Source: JANWVO01 sp037446555
GTDB taxonomy: Bacteria; Acidobacteriota; Terriglobia; Bryobacterales; Bryobacteraceae
Length of the DNA: 64,000 bases
Direction: 5' to 3'
Assembly: GCA_037446555.1 (NCBI GenBank)
Contig: JBBIIK010000001.1
Span: forward strand, 124,001 to 188,000
Shown here: positions 1 through 9,274 of the stretch, in pieces
Numbering within the stretch: the first letter of the stretch is position 1
Layout: each line of letters begins with the position of its first letter
The notes under the pieces: model-generated
Told to the model about the DNA's origin: nothing
Database searches by the model: none
What the model saw: only the letters and a program-made list of their open reading frames with translations
Position numbers and translations under genes: made by a program

Positions 1-600
1 TGGGCCAGCTTCAACAACGAGGCATCGTGGAACCGGATCGACGTGGTCGAGGCGGAAGTCGCCTGGTCCGGCGGCAAGGAGGAATACCGCAACGTGCGGC
101 TGAACGGCCGTCCCATCCAGGGCGGACCGGAAACCACAGGCACGTGGTCGACGGGTGAGTTTCTCACGACTGCCTCCGACATCCTCAGCCCGGCGACACG
201 CGCGGCGTTCGTGCGTCTGGGCAGCGAAACCGTGGGCGGGCGGCGCGCCGCGCTGTTCGAGTTCGCCATCCGCCCGGAACATTCCCACTGGGTTTTGGTT
301 TCGCCGAAGGGCGAGCGCCTGAAGCCCGCGCAGAAGGGGCGCATCTGGATCGACGAGGAGACGCACCGCGTGCTGCGGATCGAGCAGCGGGCCGTCTCGA
401 TCCCTTCCTCCTTCCCGCAGGACAAGGCCGAGTGCACGGTGGAGGTGGGCCCGGTGCAGATCGGCGGCGCCTCATTGCTCCTGCCCGTGCGCGCCGAAAC
501 CCGCGGCTGCGAGCGCGGCACGGTGAACTGCTCGAAGAACGAGATCGTCTTCCGCAACTACCGCAAGTTCAGCGCCGAATCCACGGTAGTTTTCAAGTAA
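1..600 (+). CDS. Hypothetical exported-type beta-rich protein (5' end missing)
   Basis: The reading frame is open from the left edge to the TAA at 598-600, so the gene begins upstream; an in-frame GTG at 43 is the first possible start inside the window but the coding pattern continues before it. About 199 residues are visible. They look like alternating beta strands, with a segment of the type GRIWIDEETHRVLRIEQ near residues 112-128, a pattern seen in periplasmic lipoprotein-sorting (LolA-like) or outer-membrane-associated folds. That resemblance is weak and is my inference. No catalytic motif is visible. It converges with the next gene, whose stop lies 8 bases away. Function unknown. Confidence 0.7.
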   Translation, partial: WASFNNEASWNRIDVVEAEVAWSGGKEEYRNVRLNGRPIQGGPETTGTWSTGEFLTTASDILSPATRAAFVRLGSETVGGRRAALFEFAIRPEHSHWVLVSPKGERLKPAQKGRIWIDEETHRVLRIEQRAVSIPSSFPQDKAECTVEVGPVQIGGASLLLPVRAETRGCERGTVNCSKNEIVFRNYRKFSAESTVVFK

Positions 601-608
601 CCTCGCGG

Positions 609-1820
609 CTACTTCTCAACCGGCAGGATGGAAGTCAGAGCGAAGCCGTTGAACCGCAGGCCCAGCACGCTCACCGGCCCGCCGGTGGCGTTGAACTCAA
701 GAACGCCTCGCCGGCCCTGCACCATGGCCAGCTCAGCCCGGTTTCTCACTTCGAACGCCTGCCGCTCCCTCGCGTTCAGGTTCAGCGTCAAAGTGCCAAT
801 TTGCGCGCCGCTTTCGTCTCTTGCCACGATGCTGACCGTCACCGGGGTCGAGCCGGGATTCAGCACAGCCACGCTGGTGACGAAATTCGTATCGTCATAC
901 ACGATGGTCGCGCCCGTCGAATTGCTTGCCGAGAGCGGCACGACGCCCTCTTGCGGATTCACGTTCGGCTGCGCCTGCCGGAAAATGCCATAACCGATCA
1001 CGGTATCGGGCGCCTCCACGGCGACTGATCCTTGCTGAAGCGGCCCGAGATTGGGCGCCTCCACTACGCCCGTCCCTCGCGGTCCAAGGTTCAGGGAAAC
1101 CGACGATGCGTTGATGCCCGGGACGGTGAGCGGCGCGCCGTTCACGTCGAAGAACCTGACAGTCGCCTGCACGGGAGCACCGGAAGTGTTGTGCAGATAC
1201 ACAGCCGTCGACCAAACGTCGCCGAAGGCGAGCTGCGGCAGCACGCGGGTCAGCCCTGTCACCGGTGTGCCGGGGGAAGCCGTGAATGTAGTGGTGTAGA
1301 TGCGGTCGCCGGGATCGGCCTGGCCGTTTCCATCGGCAGCGTTGCCGGCAGCATAAAAGATCACGTCGCCGAAGCCGGCGTCGGAAGGCGGAGTCCACTC
1401 GACTTCCCAGGAAACCGAGCCCGTCGTGCCCGGGCGGGTGCCGGAGGAAGTGTGCGTCACGAACTGCAACCCTGGCGGCGGGTTGGATACGAAGCGCGTG
1501 GTGTCTTCAATGATGCGGAAGCTGCCTGCCATCTGGTTGGGGTTGGAGGCGGCGCGGGCCGTCAGTTGAAAGCCCCAACGCGTGGCATTGGGATCCGCCA
1601 GAGTCACTTTCACCTTCACCGCCTGGCCTGGCACCCAGTTGGTCAACCCGTCGAATCGGATCTGCAAACTGCCTGGCCCGCTGTTGGGCGTTCCGCCATG
1701 GCAGGCAGCGCAGGTCCCTTCGCCCGGGGCGCCTGTCACTTGTGCCGGCGCCCCCCCGCTGTTGCCCCAAGCCACGCTCGAAAGCGCGAAAATTGCGATC
1801 CATCCCAGACGCCGCATCAT
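609..1820 (-). CDS. Secreted choice-of-anchor V (reelin-like) protein with CXXCH motif
   Basis: 403 residues. Residues 1-20 form a signal peptide (MMRRLGW, hydrophobic core, SSVAWG). The mature N-terminus carries GEGTCAACHGG, a CXXCH motif at residues 37-41 that could bind one c-type heme, followed by a beta-sandwich region of the reelin/anchor-V type (about 45-190) and a second beta-rich module (about 195-403) rich in HNTSG and VRFFDVNG strand patterns. The start is chosen at 1820 because an AAGGAG ribosome site lies 11 bases before it; a longer frame runs upstream but lacks coding character. Likely extracellular or periplasmic. The anchor-V assignment is family pattern recognition; heme binding is inference. 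It is a single gene, divergent from the next oxidoreductase gene. Confidence 0.7.
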   Translation of the reverse strand: MMRRLGWIAIFALSSVAWGNSGGAPAQVTGAPGEGTCAACHGGTPNSGPGSLQIRFDGLTNWVPGQAVKVKVTLADPNATRWGFQLTARAASNPNQMAGSFRIIEDTTRFVSNPPPGLQFVTHTSSGTRPGTTGSVSWEVEWTPPSDAGFGDVIFYAAGNAADGNGQADPGDRIYTTTFTASPGTPVTGLTRVLPQLAFGDVWSTAVYLHNTSGAPVQATVRFFDVNGAPLTVPGINASSVSLNLGPRGTGVVEAPNLGPLQQGSVAVEAPDTVIGYGIFRQAQPNVNPQEGVVPLSASNSTGATIVYDDTNFVTSVAVLNPGSTPVTVSIVARDESGAQIGTLTLNLNARERQAFEVRNRAELAMVQGRRGVLEFNATGGPVSVLGLRFNGFALTSILPVEK

Positions 1821-2009
1821 GTTTCCCAAAGCTCCTTGACTGTGCATCCCATTGGCAGGCCTCAGAACTGCCTGCTCCCCTAATTGAAGCGCCGGGAGCG
1901 GACCAGGTTGCAACGAAGGCGTAAAAGTTTTGCAAACAGGCGCTGCTCCTGCGGCCTTCGCCGGTTGCGTGATATTTTCATAGCGTATCCACACCGGGCA
2001 GGAGGCAAC

Positions 2010-3299
2010 ATGAGCATTCTGACGCGGCGTCACTTCTTCCAGGGCGCGACCATGGCGCTTGCCGCCACGCGCGTGGTGGGCGCCAATGACCGGATCCGCA
2101 TCGGCGTGATCGGCATTGGAGGGCGCGGGCGCGATCACATCCAGTCTTTCCTCCAGATTCCGCAAGCGCAGGTCACCGGCCTGTGCGACGTGAATCAGGC
2201 GGCGCGGGAGCGCGCGCAGTCGATCCTGGCCAAGGCGAGCGCCCCTAAGGCGGAAGAGTTCACCGACATGCGCAAGATGTTCGACAGCAAGGAAGTGGAC
2301 GCGGTGTCGATTGCGACGCCGAACCACTGGCACGCGCTGGCGGCTATTTGGGCTTGCCGCGCGGGCAAGGACGTTTACTGCGAAAAACCGGCCAGCCACA
2401 ACATCTACGAGGCCTACAAGATGATCGAGGTGGCGCGCGAGACGAAGCGGATGGTGCAGATCGGCTCGCAGAGCCGCTCGACGCCTCACAAGATCCGCGC
2501 CATCCAGGAGCTGCAAAACGGCATCATTGGACCGCTTTACAGGGCCAAGGGGCTGTGCTTCAAGCGGCGCCGCTCCATCGGCAAGACGCCGCCCGAGCCG
2601 GTGCCGCCCGGGCTCGACTGGGATCTGTTCCTCGGGCCGGCGCCGATGCGCCCGTACACGAAGAATCGCTTCGCCTACAACTGGCACTGGTTCTGGGACA
2701 CCGGCAACGGCGATATCGGCAATCAGGGCATTCATGAGATGGATCTCTGCCGCTGGGCTCTGGGCGACATCGGACTGCCGCAGTCAGCCGTTTCCACGGG
2801 CGGCAAGTTCGTCTACGACGATGACCAGGAGACGCCCAACACGCAGCATGCGAGCTTTTCTTACGGCGCGAAGCAGATCACGTTCGAAGTGCGCGGATTG
2901 CTGACCGGACCCGAAGGCGGGCAACCGGTGGGCACGTATCCGGTCGGCAACCTGTATTTCGGCAGCGACGGCTGGATGTGGCTGGACGAACGGGGCTACC
3001 AGGTTTACAAGGGCGAGAAGAACGAACTGGTGACGGACGTGAAAGTCGAGCGGGGCAAGAACACGACGGTCCTTCACATGGAGAACTTCCTGAACGCCTG
3101 CCGCACGCGCAACCACAAGGATCTGACGGCAGACATCGAGATCGGCGCTATCAGTGTGATCCTCGTGCACATGGCCAACGTGAGCTACCGCGTCGGGCGG
3201 GTGCTGCACTGGAACGATGCGGCGCGCAACTTCGGCGCCGACACGGAAGCCAACAAGCTCGTCTCGCGCGATTACCGCGCCCCGTATGTCGTCAGCTAA
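2010..3299 (+). CDS. Tat-exported Gfo/Idh/MocA-family oxidoreductase
   Basis: 429 residues. The N-terminus has a twin-arginine signal (TRRHFFQG, residues 5-12, then a hydrophobic stretch to about 25). It is followed by a Rossmann NAD(P)-binding motif GIGGRG near 35-40 and the family EKP motif (YCEKPASHN) near 123-130. The C-terminal half is the alpha/beta substrate domain. These enzymes oxidise or reduce sugars, inositols or related polyols; the substrate cannot be read from sequence. Tat export with the cofactor bound is common for this subgroup in Acidobacteriota and Planctomycetota. AGGAGG lies 5 bases before the chosen ATG, so the longer upstream frame is rejected. It is followed 12 bases later by a VOC gene and probably shares its transcript. 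Confidence 0.85.
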   Translation: MSILTRRHFFQGATMALAATRVVGANDRIRIGVIGIGGRGRDHIQSFLQIPQAQVTGLCDVNQAARERAQSILAKASAPKAEEFTDMRKMFDSKEVDAVSIATPNHWHALAAIWACRAGKDVYCEKPASHNIYEAYKMIEVARETKRMVQIGSQSRSTPHKIRAIQELQNGIIGPLYRAKGLCFKRRRSIGKTPPEPVPPGLDWDLFLGPAPMRPYTKNRFAYNWHWFWDTGNGDIGNQGIHEMDLCRWALGDIGLPQSAVSTGGKFVYDDDQETPNTQHASFSYGAKQITFEVRGLLTGPEGGQPVGTYPVGNLYFGSDGWMWLDERGYQVYKGEKNELVTDVKVERGKNTTVLHMENFLNACRTRNHKDLTADIEIGAISVILVHMANVSYRVGRVLHWNDAARNFGADTEANKLVSRDYRAPYVVS

Positions 3300-3311
3300 G
3301 GGAGGCAGGGC

Positions 3312-3686
3312 ATGATTCAGGGCATTGAACACACGGCCATCGCCACGCCGGACCCGGCGGCGCTGGCGCAGTGGTATGTCGACACGCTCGGCTTCACCAT
3401 CAATTACCGCGGTTCGACGGCTGTGTTCGCCAAGGCGCCCAACGGCTCCATGATCGAGTTCATCCCGGCGGAAGGCGAGCGCGGACCGGACACGCTGAAG
3501 TCGCCCGGGCTGCGGCATCTCGCCCTCACGGTCGACGATTTCGAGACGCAATACGCGCGCCTGCGCCAGAAGGGCGCTCACTTCCTTGGAGAGCCGGTCG
3601 AGAGCAAGGGCAACAAGGTGGTGTTCTTCACCGACCCTGAGGGCAACATCCTGCATCTGCTTCAGCGCTCTGTTCCGCTACCGTAG
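3312..3686 (+). CDS. VOC (glyoxalase/bleomycin-resistance/dioxygenase) family protein
   Basis: 124 residues, the usual size of a single VOC protein made of two beta-alpha-beta-beta-beta units. Candidate metal ligands lie at the expected places: His7 (EHTAIATPD), Glu50 (MIEF), His69 (LRHLALTVDD) and the acid of DPEGN near 108-112. Family members include glyoxalase I, epimerases and dioxygenases; nothing here separates these options. GGGAGGC precedes the ATG. The gene begins 12 bases after the Gfo/Idh/MocA gene, suggesting cotranscription and perhaps action on the same carbohydrate-derived compound (inference). Confidence 0.8.
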   Translation: MIQGIEHTAIATPDPAALAQWYVDTLGFTINYRGSTAVFAKAPNGSMIEFIPAEGERGPDTLKSPGLRHLALTVDDFETQYARLRQKGAHFLGEPVESKGNKVVFFTDPEGNILHLLQRSVPLP

Positions 3687-3758
3687 AACGCTCCTGCCGG
3701 ACCGCGCTTCGGCAAGCGGGGGAGCGCCGCGCCGTATACTGGAATAAAGGATACGAAA

Positions 3759-5954
3759 GTGCGAATCCGGGCGCGGATCACAGGTGCCGTGCAGGGCGTG
3801 GGCTTCCGCCCTCACGTGTTTCGCATGGCGCGCAAACACTTCGTCGCGGGCTTCGTGCTGAACTCGACCGCGGGCGTCGTGATCGAAGCAGAAGCCGAAG
3901 ACGGGCGCGTGCACGCCTTCTTCGACGAACTCCGGCAGAACCCGCCGCCGCTGGCGCGTGTCGCCTCATTCTCCACCCAGCCTATTCCCGACGCCGGCGA
4001 CAGCGGCTTCCGCGTAGAGGCGAGCGACACCGGAGGCGAACCGGAAGCCTTCTTGCCGCCCGACTTGGCCATCTGCGCCGACTGCCGGCGCGAGATCTTC
4101 GACCCGCGCGACCGCCGCTACCGCTACCCCTTCACGACCTGCACCAACTGCGGACCGCGTTATTCGATCGTCGATTCCCTGCCCTACGACCGTCCGCGCA
4201 CGACAATGCGCGACTTTCCGATGTGTCCGGCTTGCGAGGCCGAGCACCGGGATCCGCTGGACCGCCGCTTCCACGCGCAGACGAACTGCTGCCCCGAGTG
4301 CGGCCCGCACCTGGAGCTGCGGGCCCCCGGCGGTCAGGTGCTGGCGCAGAAGGATGATGCCTTGCGCCTGGCGGGGGACGCCGTGAGAGAGGGCTGCATT
4401 CTGGCGCTGAAGGGCATCGGCGGCTTCCATCTGGTGTGCGACGCGCGCAACCGCGACGCCCTGATCGAGCTGCGCCGCCGGAAACAGCGGCCGGCGAAGC
4501 CGTTCGCGGTGATGCTGCCAGAGCACGGGCATCCGCTGCTGCACACGCCGGCTTCGCCCATTGTGCTCGTCGAGAACACGCTGGGGCTGCCCGACGAAGT
4601 CGCGCCTGGCAACCCGCTGGCCGGCGTCATGATCCCTTACTCGCCGCTGCACGCGCTGCTGATGGATAGGCTCGGCTTCCCTGTGGTGGCGACCAGCGGC
4701 AATCTCACGGACGATCCGATCTGCTTCGACAACGAGGAAGCGCTGGCGCGGCTGGGAGGCATCGCCGACCTGTTCCTGATGCACAACCGGCGCATCCTGA
4801 GACCGGTGGACGACAGCATCGTCCGCGAGATCGACGGCCAGCCGGTTGTGCTCCGCCGGGCTCGCGGCTACGCGCCGCTGCCACTGGAGGCGCCCGGCGA
4901 ACTGCCCGAACTGTTCGCCACAGGCGGGCACATGAAGAACACGGTGGCGTTTTCCCGCGGGCGGCGCGTCTTCCTGTCGCAGCACCTCGGGGACTTGTCC
5001 ACGCAAGCTGCGGTCGAGAATCACCGGCGCATGACCGCCGATTTCGTCAGGATCTACGGTGTGCGCCCCGCGGCGGCAGCGTGCGATCTGCATCCGGACT
5101 ACGCCTCCACGCAGACGGCGCGAGAGCTGGCGGCGCCCGTCCGCGCGGTGCAGCATCATGTGGCGCATCTGTTTTCCGCAGTGCTGGAGCACGGTCTCCA
5201 GCCGCCCGTGTTCGCAGCGTCGTGGGACGGAACTGGCGCGGGGCCCGATGGGACGGTGTGGGGCGGAGAGTTTCTCCTTTGGGAGGGCAGCGAGGTCCGC
5301 CGCACGGGTCACTTGCGGCCGTTCCGCCTGCCCGGAGGCGAGCAGGCGGTGCGGGAACCGAGGCGGTCGCTGCTCGGCATCGCCTGGGAGATGGGGCGGC
5401 CGGAGCTGGCAAGGCCGCTATTCGCGGAGAATGAGTGGCGGGTGCTGGCGAGAATGCTCGAGCGCGGGTTCCAGTGTCCGTGGACGACGAGCGTGGGAAG
5501 GCTGTTCGACGCCGCGGCGGCGCTGCTGGGGCTGTGCGCTTCGGCCTCGTTTGAAGGGGAGGCGGCGATGCGCGTGGAGTTCGCCGCGCGCGGAACGGAC
5601 GGCGCCACGGATGCGGTTCCGATGGACGGGGACTGGGCGCCGCTGTTCGAGCGGCTGGCTGATCCGGGGCTGTCCGTGGCGAAGCGGGCGGCGCTGCTGC
5701 ACGAGTCGCTGGCAGAGTGCATCGTGCGCTCGGCCCGGCGGGCGGGCGTGGAACGGGTGGTGCTGACGGGCGGCTGTTTTCAGAATGCGCGGCTGGCGGA
5801 GGCGGCGGCGCGGCGCTTGCGCGCCGACGGATTCCTGCCGCTGCTGCACCGCGATGTGCCGCCGAACGACGGCGGGCTGTCGGCGGGGCAGTTGCTGGCA
5901 GCCGTATGGGAGGTGAAGCTCGATGTGTCTGGCGATTCCAGGCGAGATCATTGA
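3759..5954 (+). CDS. hypF: Carbamoyltransferase HypF, [NiFe]-hydrogenase maturation
   Basis: 731 residues, close to the normal HypF length. HypF makes a carbamoyl group from carbamoyl phosphate and ATP and passes it to the C-terminal cysteine of HypE, the first step towards the cyanide ligands of the NiFe centre. Domains in order: acylphosphatase (1-88, QGVGFRPHV), two zinc-finger regions with CADC, CTNCG, CPAC and CCPEC cysteines (about 107-185), a YrdC-like nucleotide-binding domain (about 195-380) and a Kae1-like domain with VQHHVAH near 463-470. The start is a GTG at 3759. It is the first gene of a seven-gene operon and its 3' end overlaps hypC by 32 bases. Confidence 0.95.
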   Translation: MRIRARITGAVQGVGFRPHVFRMARKHFVAGFVLNSTAGVVIEAEAEDGRVHAFFDELRQNPPPLARVASFSTQPIPDAGDSGFRVEASDTGGEPEAFLPPDLAICADCRREIFDPRDRRYRYPFTTCTNCGPRYSIVDSLPYDRPRTTMRDFPMCPACEAEHRDPLDRRFHAQTNCCPECGPHLELRAPGGQVLAQKDDALRLAGDAVREGCILALKGIGGFHLVCDARNRDALIELRRRKQRPAKPFAVMLPEHGHPLLHTPASPIVLVENTLGLPDEVAPGNPLAGVMIPYSPLHALLMDRLGFPVVATSGNLTDDPICFDNEEALARLGGIADLFLMHNRRILRPVDDSIVREIDGQPVVLRRARGYAPLPLEAPGELPELFATGGHMKNTVAFSRGRRVFLSQHLGDLSTQAAVENHRRMTADFVRIYGVRPAAAACDLHPDYASTQTARELAAPVRAVQHHVAHLFSAVLEHGLQPPVFAASWDGTGAGPDGTVWGGEFLLWEGSEVRRTGHLRPFRLPGGEQAVREPRRSLLGIAWEMGRPELARPLFAENEWRVLARMLERGFQCPWTTSVGRLFDAAAALLGLCASASFEGEAAMRVEFAARGTDGATDAVPMDGDWAPLFERLADPGLSVAKRAALLHESLAECIVRSARRAGVERVVLTGGCFQNARLAEAAARRLRADGFLPLLHRDVPPNDGGLSAGQLLAAVWEVKLDVSGDSRRDH

Positions 5955-6168
5955 AATTGTGGGCGATGATCCGCTGACGCGCATGGCGCGGGTCTCCTTC
6001 GGAGGCGTGGTGCGCGAAGCCTCTCTGGCCTATGTTCCCGAAGCGAAACCGGGAGATTATGTTCTGGTTCACGCGGGCTTTGCCTTGCAGACAGTGGACG
6101 AGGAGGAAGCGCGCCGGACGCTGGAGCTGTTCGAGCAACTCGGGGGCGCGGAGGAGGGTCCGCAGTGA
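5923..6168 (+). CDS. hypC: Hydrogenase maturation chaperone HypC
   Basis: 81 residues beginning MCLAIPG, the signature of HypC/HybG proteins. The cysteine at position 2 binds the Fe(CN)2CO unit or the hydrogenase large-subunit precursor. HypC works with HypD as the scaffold on which iron receives its ligands and then escorts the unit to the apo-hydrogenase. The gene starts inside the end of hypF (32-base overlap) and ends with a GTGA overlap on hypD, so translation of the three genes is probably coupled. Confidence 0.95.
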   Translation: MCLAIPGEIIEIVGDDPLTRMARVSFGGVVREASLAYVPEAKPGDYVLVHAGFALQTVDEEEARRTLELFEQLGGAEEGPQ

Positions 6169-7256
6169 AGCATCTGGACGAGTACCGCGACGCGGGGCGG
6201 GTGCTCGCGCTGGCAGGAGTGATTTCCCGCGCCGCCACGCGGCCGTGGCGGATCATGGAGATCTGCGGCGGGCAGACGCACGCCATCCTGCGCTTCGGGC
6301 TTGATCAACTGCTGCCGCCGGGCATCGAGCTGGTGCACGGTCCGGGCTGCCCGGTGTGCGTGACGCCGCTGGAGTTGATCGACCGCGCCATCGCACTGGC
6401 GCAGACTCCGGGCGTGGTTCTGGCGTCGTTCGGAGATATGTTGCGGGTGCCGGGCTCGAGGACCGATCTGCTGGCGGCTCGCGCCCGCGGAGCCAGAGTG
6501 GCCATGGTCTATTCGCCGCTGGACGCCGTGCGGATGGCCGGGGAAAAACAGGATCAGCAGATCGTGTTTTTTGCCGTGGGCTTCGAGACCACGGTCCCTG
6601 GAGTGGCGCTCGCCTTGCGCGAGGCGCGCCGGCGGGGGTTGCGAAACTTCTCGATCCTGTCAGCGCACGTGCTGGTGCCGCCGGCTTTGCGTGCCATTCT
6701 GGGTTCGCCTTCCAGCCGCATCCAGGGCGTACTGGCCGCGGGGCATGTCTGCACGGTGGAGGGCTACGAGGACTATGAGCCGCTGGCGCGCGAATTCGGC
6801 GTCCCGGTGGTGGTGACGGGTTTTGAACCGGTGGATCTGCTGCAAGGCATCCTGATGTGCGTGCGGCAGCTCGAACAGGGACGCGCCGCGGTAGAGAACC
6901 AGTACGCGCGCGCCGTGCGCCGCGAGGGCAACGCCGCGGCCAAGGCCCTGGTGCGGGAGATGTTCGAACCAGTGGATCGCAAGTGGCGCGGCATTGGAGT
7001 GATTCCGCTCAGCGGCCTGGCGCTGCGGCCCGCATGGCGGGAATTCGACGCGGAGCGGCGGTTTGCGCTGGCGGCGAAGGAGGTGGAGGAGCCGGCAGCC
7101 TGCATCAGCGGGCTGGTGCTGCAAGGAGCGAAGAAGCCCTTCGAGTGCCCGGAATTCGGGCGGGGATGCACGCCCGAGCGGCCGCTGGGCGCGCCCATGG
7201 TTTCCAGCGAGGGAGCCTGCGCCGCTTACTACCGGTATGCGAGGAGCCATGTCTGA
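6165..7256 (+). CDS. hypD: Hydrogenase maturation iron-sulfur scaffold HypD
   Basis: 363 residues, typical for HypD. HypD carries a [4Fe-4S] cluster and, with HypC, holds iron while CN and CO are attached. Visible signature motifs are CGGQTHAI near residue 31, GPGCPVCVTP near 60-68, and a C-terminal set of cysteines (ACISG, FECPEFGRGC, GACAAYYRY, about 308-357) that ligate the cluster. The start is the GTG of the GTGA overlap with hypC. The 3' end overlaps hypE by 8 bases. Confidence 0.95.
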   Translation: MKHLDEYRDAGRVLALAGVISRAATRPWRIMEICGGQTHAILRFGLDQLLPPGIELVHGPGCPVCVTPLELIDRAIALAQTPGVVLASFGDMLRVPGSRTDLLAARARGARVAMVYSPLDAVRMAGEKQDQQIVFFAVGFETTVPGVALALREARRRGLRNFSILSAHVLVPPALRAILGSPSSRIQGVLAAGHVCTVEGYEDYEPLAREFGVPVVVTGFEPVDLLQGILMCVRQLEQGRAAVENQYARAVRREGNAAAKALVREMFEPVDRKWRGIGVIPLSGLALRPAWREFDAERRFALAAKEVEEPAACISGLVLQGAKKPFECPEFGRGCTPERPLGAPMVSSEGACAAYYRYARSHV

Positions 7257-8268
7257 GATCCATCTGTCCTGTCCTGTCCCGCTGCCCGAGCGGAGCCGCG
7301 TTTTGATGGCGCACGGGGGCGGCGGGCGTCTGATGCGGGAGCTGATCGAACAGCTCTTCGCCTCCCGGCTGGCGCCCGAGCATGAGACGGACGCCGCCGT
7401 GATCAGCCTGGGATCAAAGCGCCTGGCGTTCACGACGGACTCCTTCGTCGTGAGTCCGCTGTTCTTTCCCGGCGGCGACATCGGTTCGCTGGCGGTGCAT
7501 GGCACGGTGAACGACCTGGCCATGGCGGGCGCCGAACCCGTGGCGCTCTCGGCGGCGTTCATCCTCGAAGAGGGGCTCGAGATGGAAACGCTGGGGCGCA
7601 TCGTGGATTCGATGGCAGCGGCGGCGCGCCGCGCGGGCGTTCGCATCGTCACGGGAGACACCAAGGTGGTGGAGCGCGGGCGCGCCGACGGGATCTACAT
7701 CACCACCACGGGCATCGGCGTGCTGGCGCATGAAGGCGAATTGGCGCCGTGGCGCGTGGCCGAGGGCGACGAGATTGTCGTCTCCGGCGACATCGGCCAG
7801 CATGGCATGGCGGTGATGAGCGCTCGGGAGGGACTGACATTTGAGTCGGAAATTGTTACGGACTCCGCGCCGGTCCACCGCGAAGCGCTCGGGCTGCTGG
7901 AAAGCGGGATCCGGGTGCATTGCATGCGGGACTTGACCCGCGGGGGGCTGGCGTCGGCGGTGATCGAGATCGCACGCGCCGGGCGCGTCGCGGTGGAACT
8001 CGACGAGGCGCGGATTCCTGTGCGCGAGGACGTGCGCGCCGCGTGTGAGTTGCTCGGCTTCGATCCGATGTATGTGGCCAACGAGGGACGGTTCGCTGCG
8101 TTTGTGGCGGCTGGCGACGGCGGGCGCGCCGCGGCGCTGCTGCCGGGCGGGGCGGTGATCGGGAAGGTGACAGGAAAGGGCGCGGGCGAGGTGACGCTGC
8201 GTTCGGTGATCGGCGCCGCGCGCGTGCTCGACCTGCTCAGCGGCGAGCAGTTGCCGAGGATTTGCTGA
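7249..8268 (+). CDS. hypE: Hydrogenase maturation protein HypE (carbamoyl dehydratase)
   Basis: 339 residues with the PurM/AIR-synthase-like fold: glycine-rich N-terminus (MAHGGGGRLM), TTDSFVVSP and GTVNDLAMAGA phosphate-binding segments, and RDLTRGGLA. The protein ends in PRIC, the conserved terminal cysteine that HypF carbamoylates and HypE dehydrates with ATP to a thiocyanate, the donor of the CN ligand. The ATG at 7249 gives an 8-base overlap with hypD; a longer upstream frame overlaps hypD heavily and is rejected. The stop codon shares its A with the hypA start. Confidence 0.95.
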   Translation: MSEIHLSCPVPLPERSRVLMAHGGGGRLMRELIEQLFASRLAPEHETDAAVISLGSKRLAFTTDSFVVSPLFFPGGDIGSLAVHGTVNDLAMAGAEPVALSAAFILEEGLEMETLGRIVDSMAAAARRAGVRIVTGDTKVVERGRADGIYITTTGIGVLAHEGELAPWRVAEGDEIVVSGDIGQHGMAVMSAREGLTFESEIVTDSAPVHREALGLLESGIRVHCMRDLTRGGLASAVIEIARAGRVAVELDEARIPVREDVRAACELLGFDPMYVANEGRFAAFVAAGDGGRAAALLPGGAVIGKVTGKGAGEVTLRSVIGAARVLDLLSGEQLPRIC

Positions 8269-8615
8269 TGCACGAACTCTCGATCACGGAAGCGGTACTG
8301 GACGTCGTGCTGCGGCACGCGGCTGGCGCGCGAGTCCGCTCCGTGCAGATCACCGTGGGCGGGTGGACAGGTTATGTAGGAGATTCAATCGAGCTGTTCT
8401 GGCAGGAGCTGGCGCGGGGCACTGCGGCAGAAGGAGCGCGGCTCGAGTTCCGGTTCGAGCCGGCGACGCTGCAGTGCCGCCGCTGCGGCCGTGAATTTCC
8501 GCTCAACGGCACAGAGCTCGAATGCCCCGGTTGCGGGGCGCTGGGCGGCGAGCCCGCCGGCGGGCGCGACTGCACCGTGGATGCAATCGAACTGGAAGGA
8601 GGCGTTCAATCATGA
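8268..8615 (+). CDS. hypA: Hydrogenase nickel chaperone HypA
   Basis: 115 residues starting MHELSITEAV. Met1-His2-Glu3 is the conserved nickel site of HypA/HybF. The C-terminal half has a structural zinc site made of two CXXC pairs (QCRRCG and ECPGCG, about residues 67-90). HypA delivers nickel to the hydrogenase large subunit together with HypB. The ATG overlaps the hypE stop by one base (TGATG); the in-frame TTG six bases upstream is not needed. The last 4 bases overlap hypB. Confidence 0.95.
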   Translation: MHELSITEAVLDVVLRHAAGARVRSVQITVGGWTGYVGDSIELFWQELARGTAAEGARLEFRFEPATLQCRRCGREFPLNGTELECPGCGALGGEPAGGRDCTVDAIELEGGVQS

Positions 8616-9274
8616 GCACAACGGTTCCGGTTGTGGAAAAGGTCCTCTCGGCGAACGACGCCGTGGCGGCTGAGGTGCGGGCGCTTCTCGACGCGAAAGG
8701 GTTGTTTTGCGTCAATCTCATGGCGAGCCCGGGAGCGGGCAAGACGTCGCTGATCGAACGCACTGTTGCGGCGCTGAAGGACGAATTCGGCATCGGCATG
8801 ATCAACGGCGACACCTCGGCGGCGGCATTCGACGCGGAAAGAAGCCAGCGCGCGGGCGCAGCGGCGGTGCACGTGAATACCGGAGGCAAGTGCCACCTGG
8901 AAGCGGCCATGGTGCGGGATGCGCTCGCCCTGCTCCCAATGGAAAGCATCCGTCTGCTGCTGGTGGAAAATGTGGGCAATCTTGTATGCCCGATGAGCTG
9001 GAAGCTTGGCGCGCACGCCAACGTGCTGATCGGCTCGACGCCCGAGGGCGACGACAAGCCTTACAAGTACCCGAAGATGTACGCCGGTGTGGACGCTATC
9101 GTGCTGAACAAGATCGACCTGTTGCCCCACCTCGAGTTCGATTGCGAGCGTTATCTGCGCGGGGTGGAGGCGCTGAACCCGGGGCTGCGGAAGTTCCGGC
9201 TGAGCTGCCGCACAGGCGAAGGGCTCGACGAGTGGATCGCATGGCTGAGGCAGCAGGCAAACGGAAACCGGTGA
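8612..9274 (+). CDS. hypB: Hydrogenase nickel-insertion GTPase HypB
   Basis: 220 residues. The P-loop lies at residues 38-46 (ASPGAGKTS), a GDTS switch region near 70, and NKIDLL near 168. The GTPase-domain metal motif KCHLEA near 92-97 (Cys-His) is present. The N-terminus (MSTTVPVVEK) lacks both the cysteine nickel motif seen in Escherichia coli HypB and the histidine-rich stretch of nickel-storing homologues, so nickel storage is unlikely and only the metal-gated GTPase function is expected. The ATGA overlap with hypA fixes the start, and GGAGG lies 10 bases before it. Confidence 0.93.
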   Translation: MSTTVPVVEKVLSANDAVAAEVRALLDAKGLFCVNLMASPGAGKTSLIERTVAALKDEFGIGMINGDTSAAAFDAERSQRAGAAAVHVNTGGKCHLEAAMVRDALALLPMESIRLLLVENVGNLVCPMSWKLGAHANVLIGSTPEGDDKPYKYPKMYAGVDAIVLNKIDLLPHLEFDCERYLRGVEALNPGLRKFRLSCRTGEGLDEWIAWLRQQANGNR

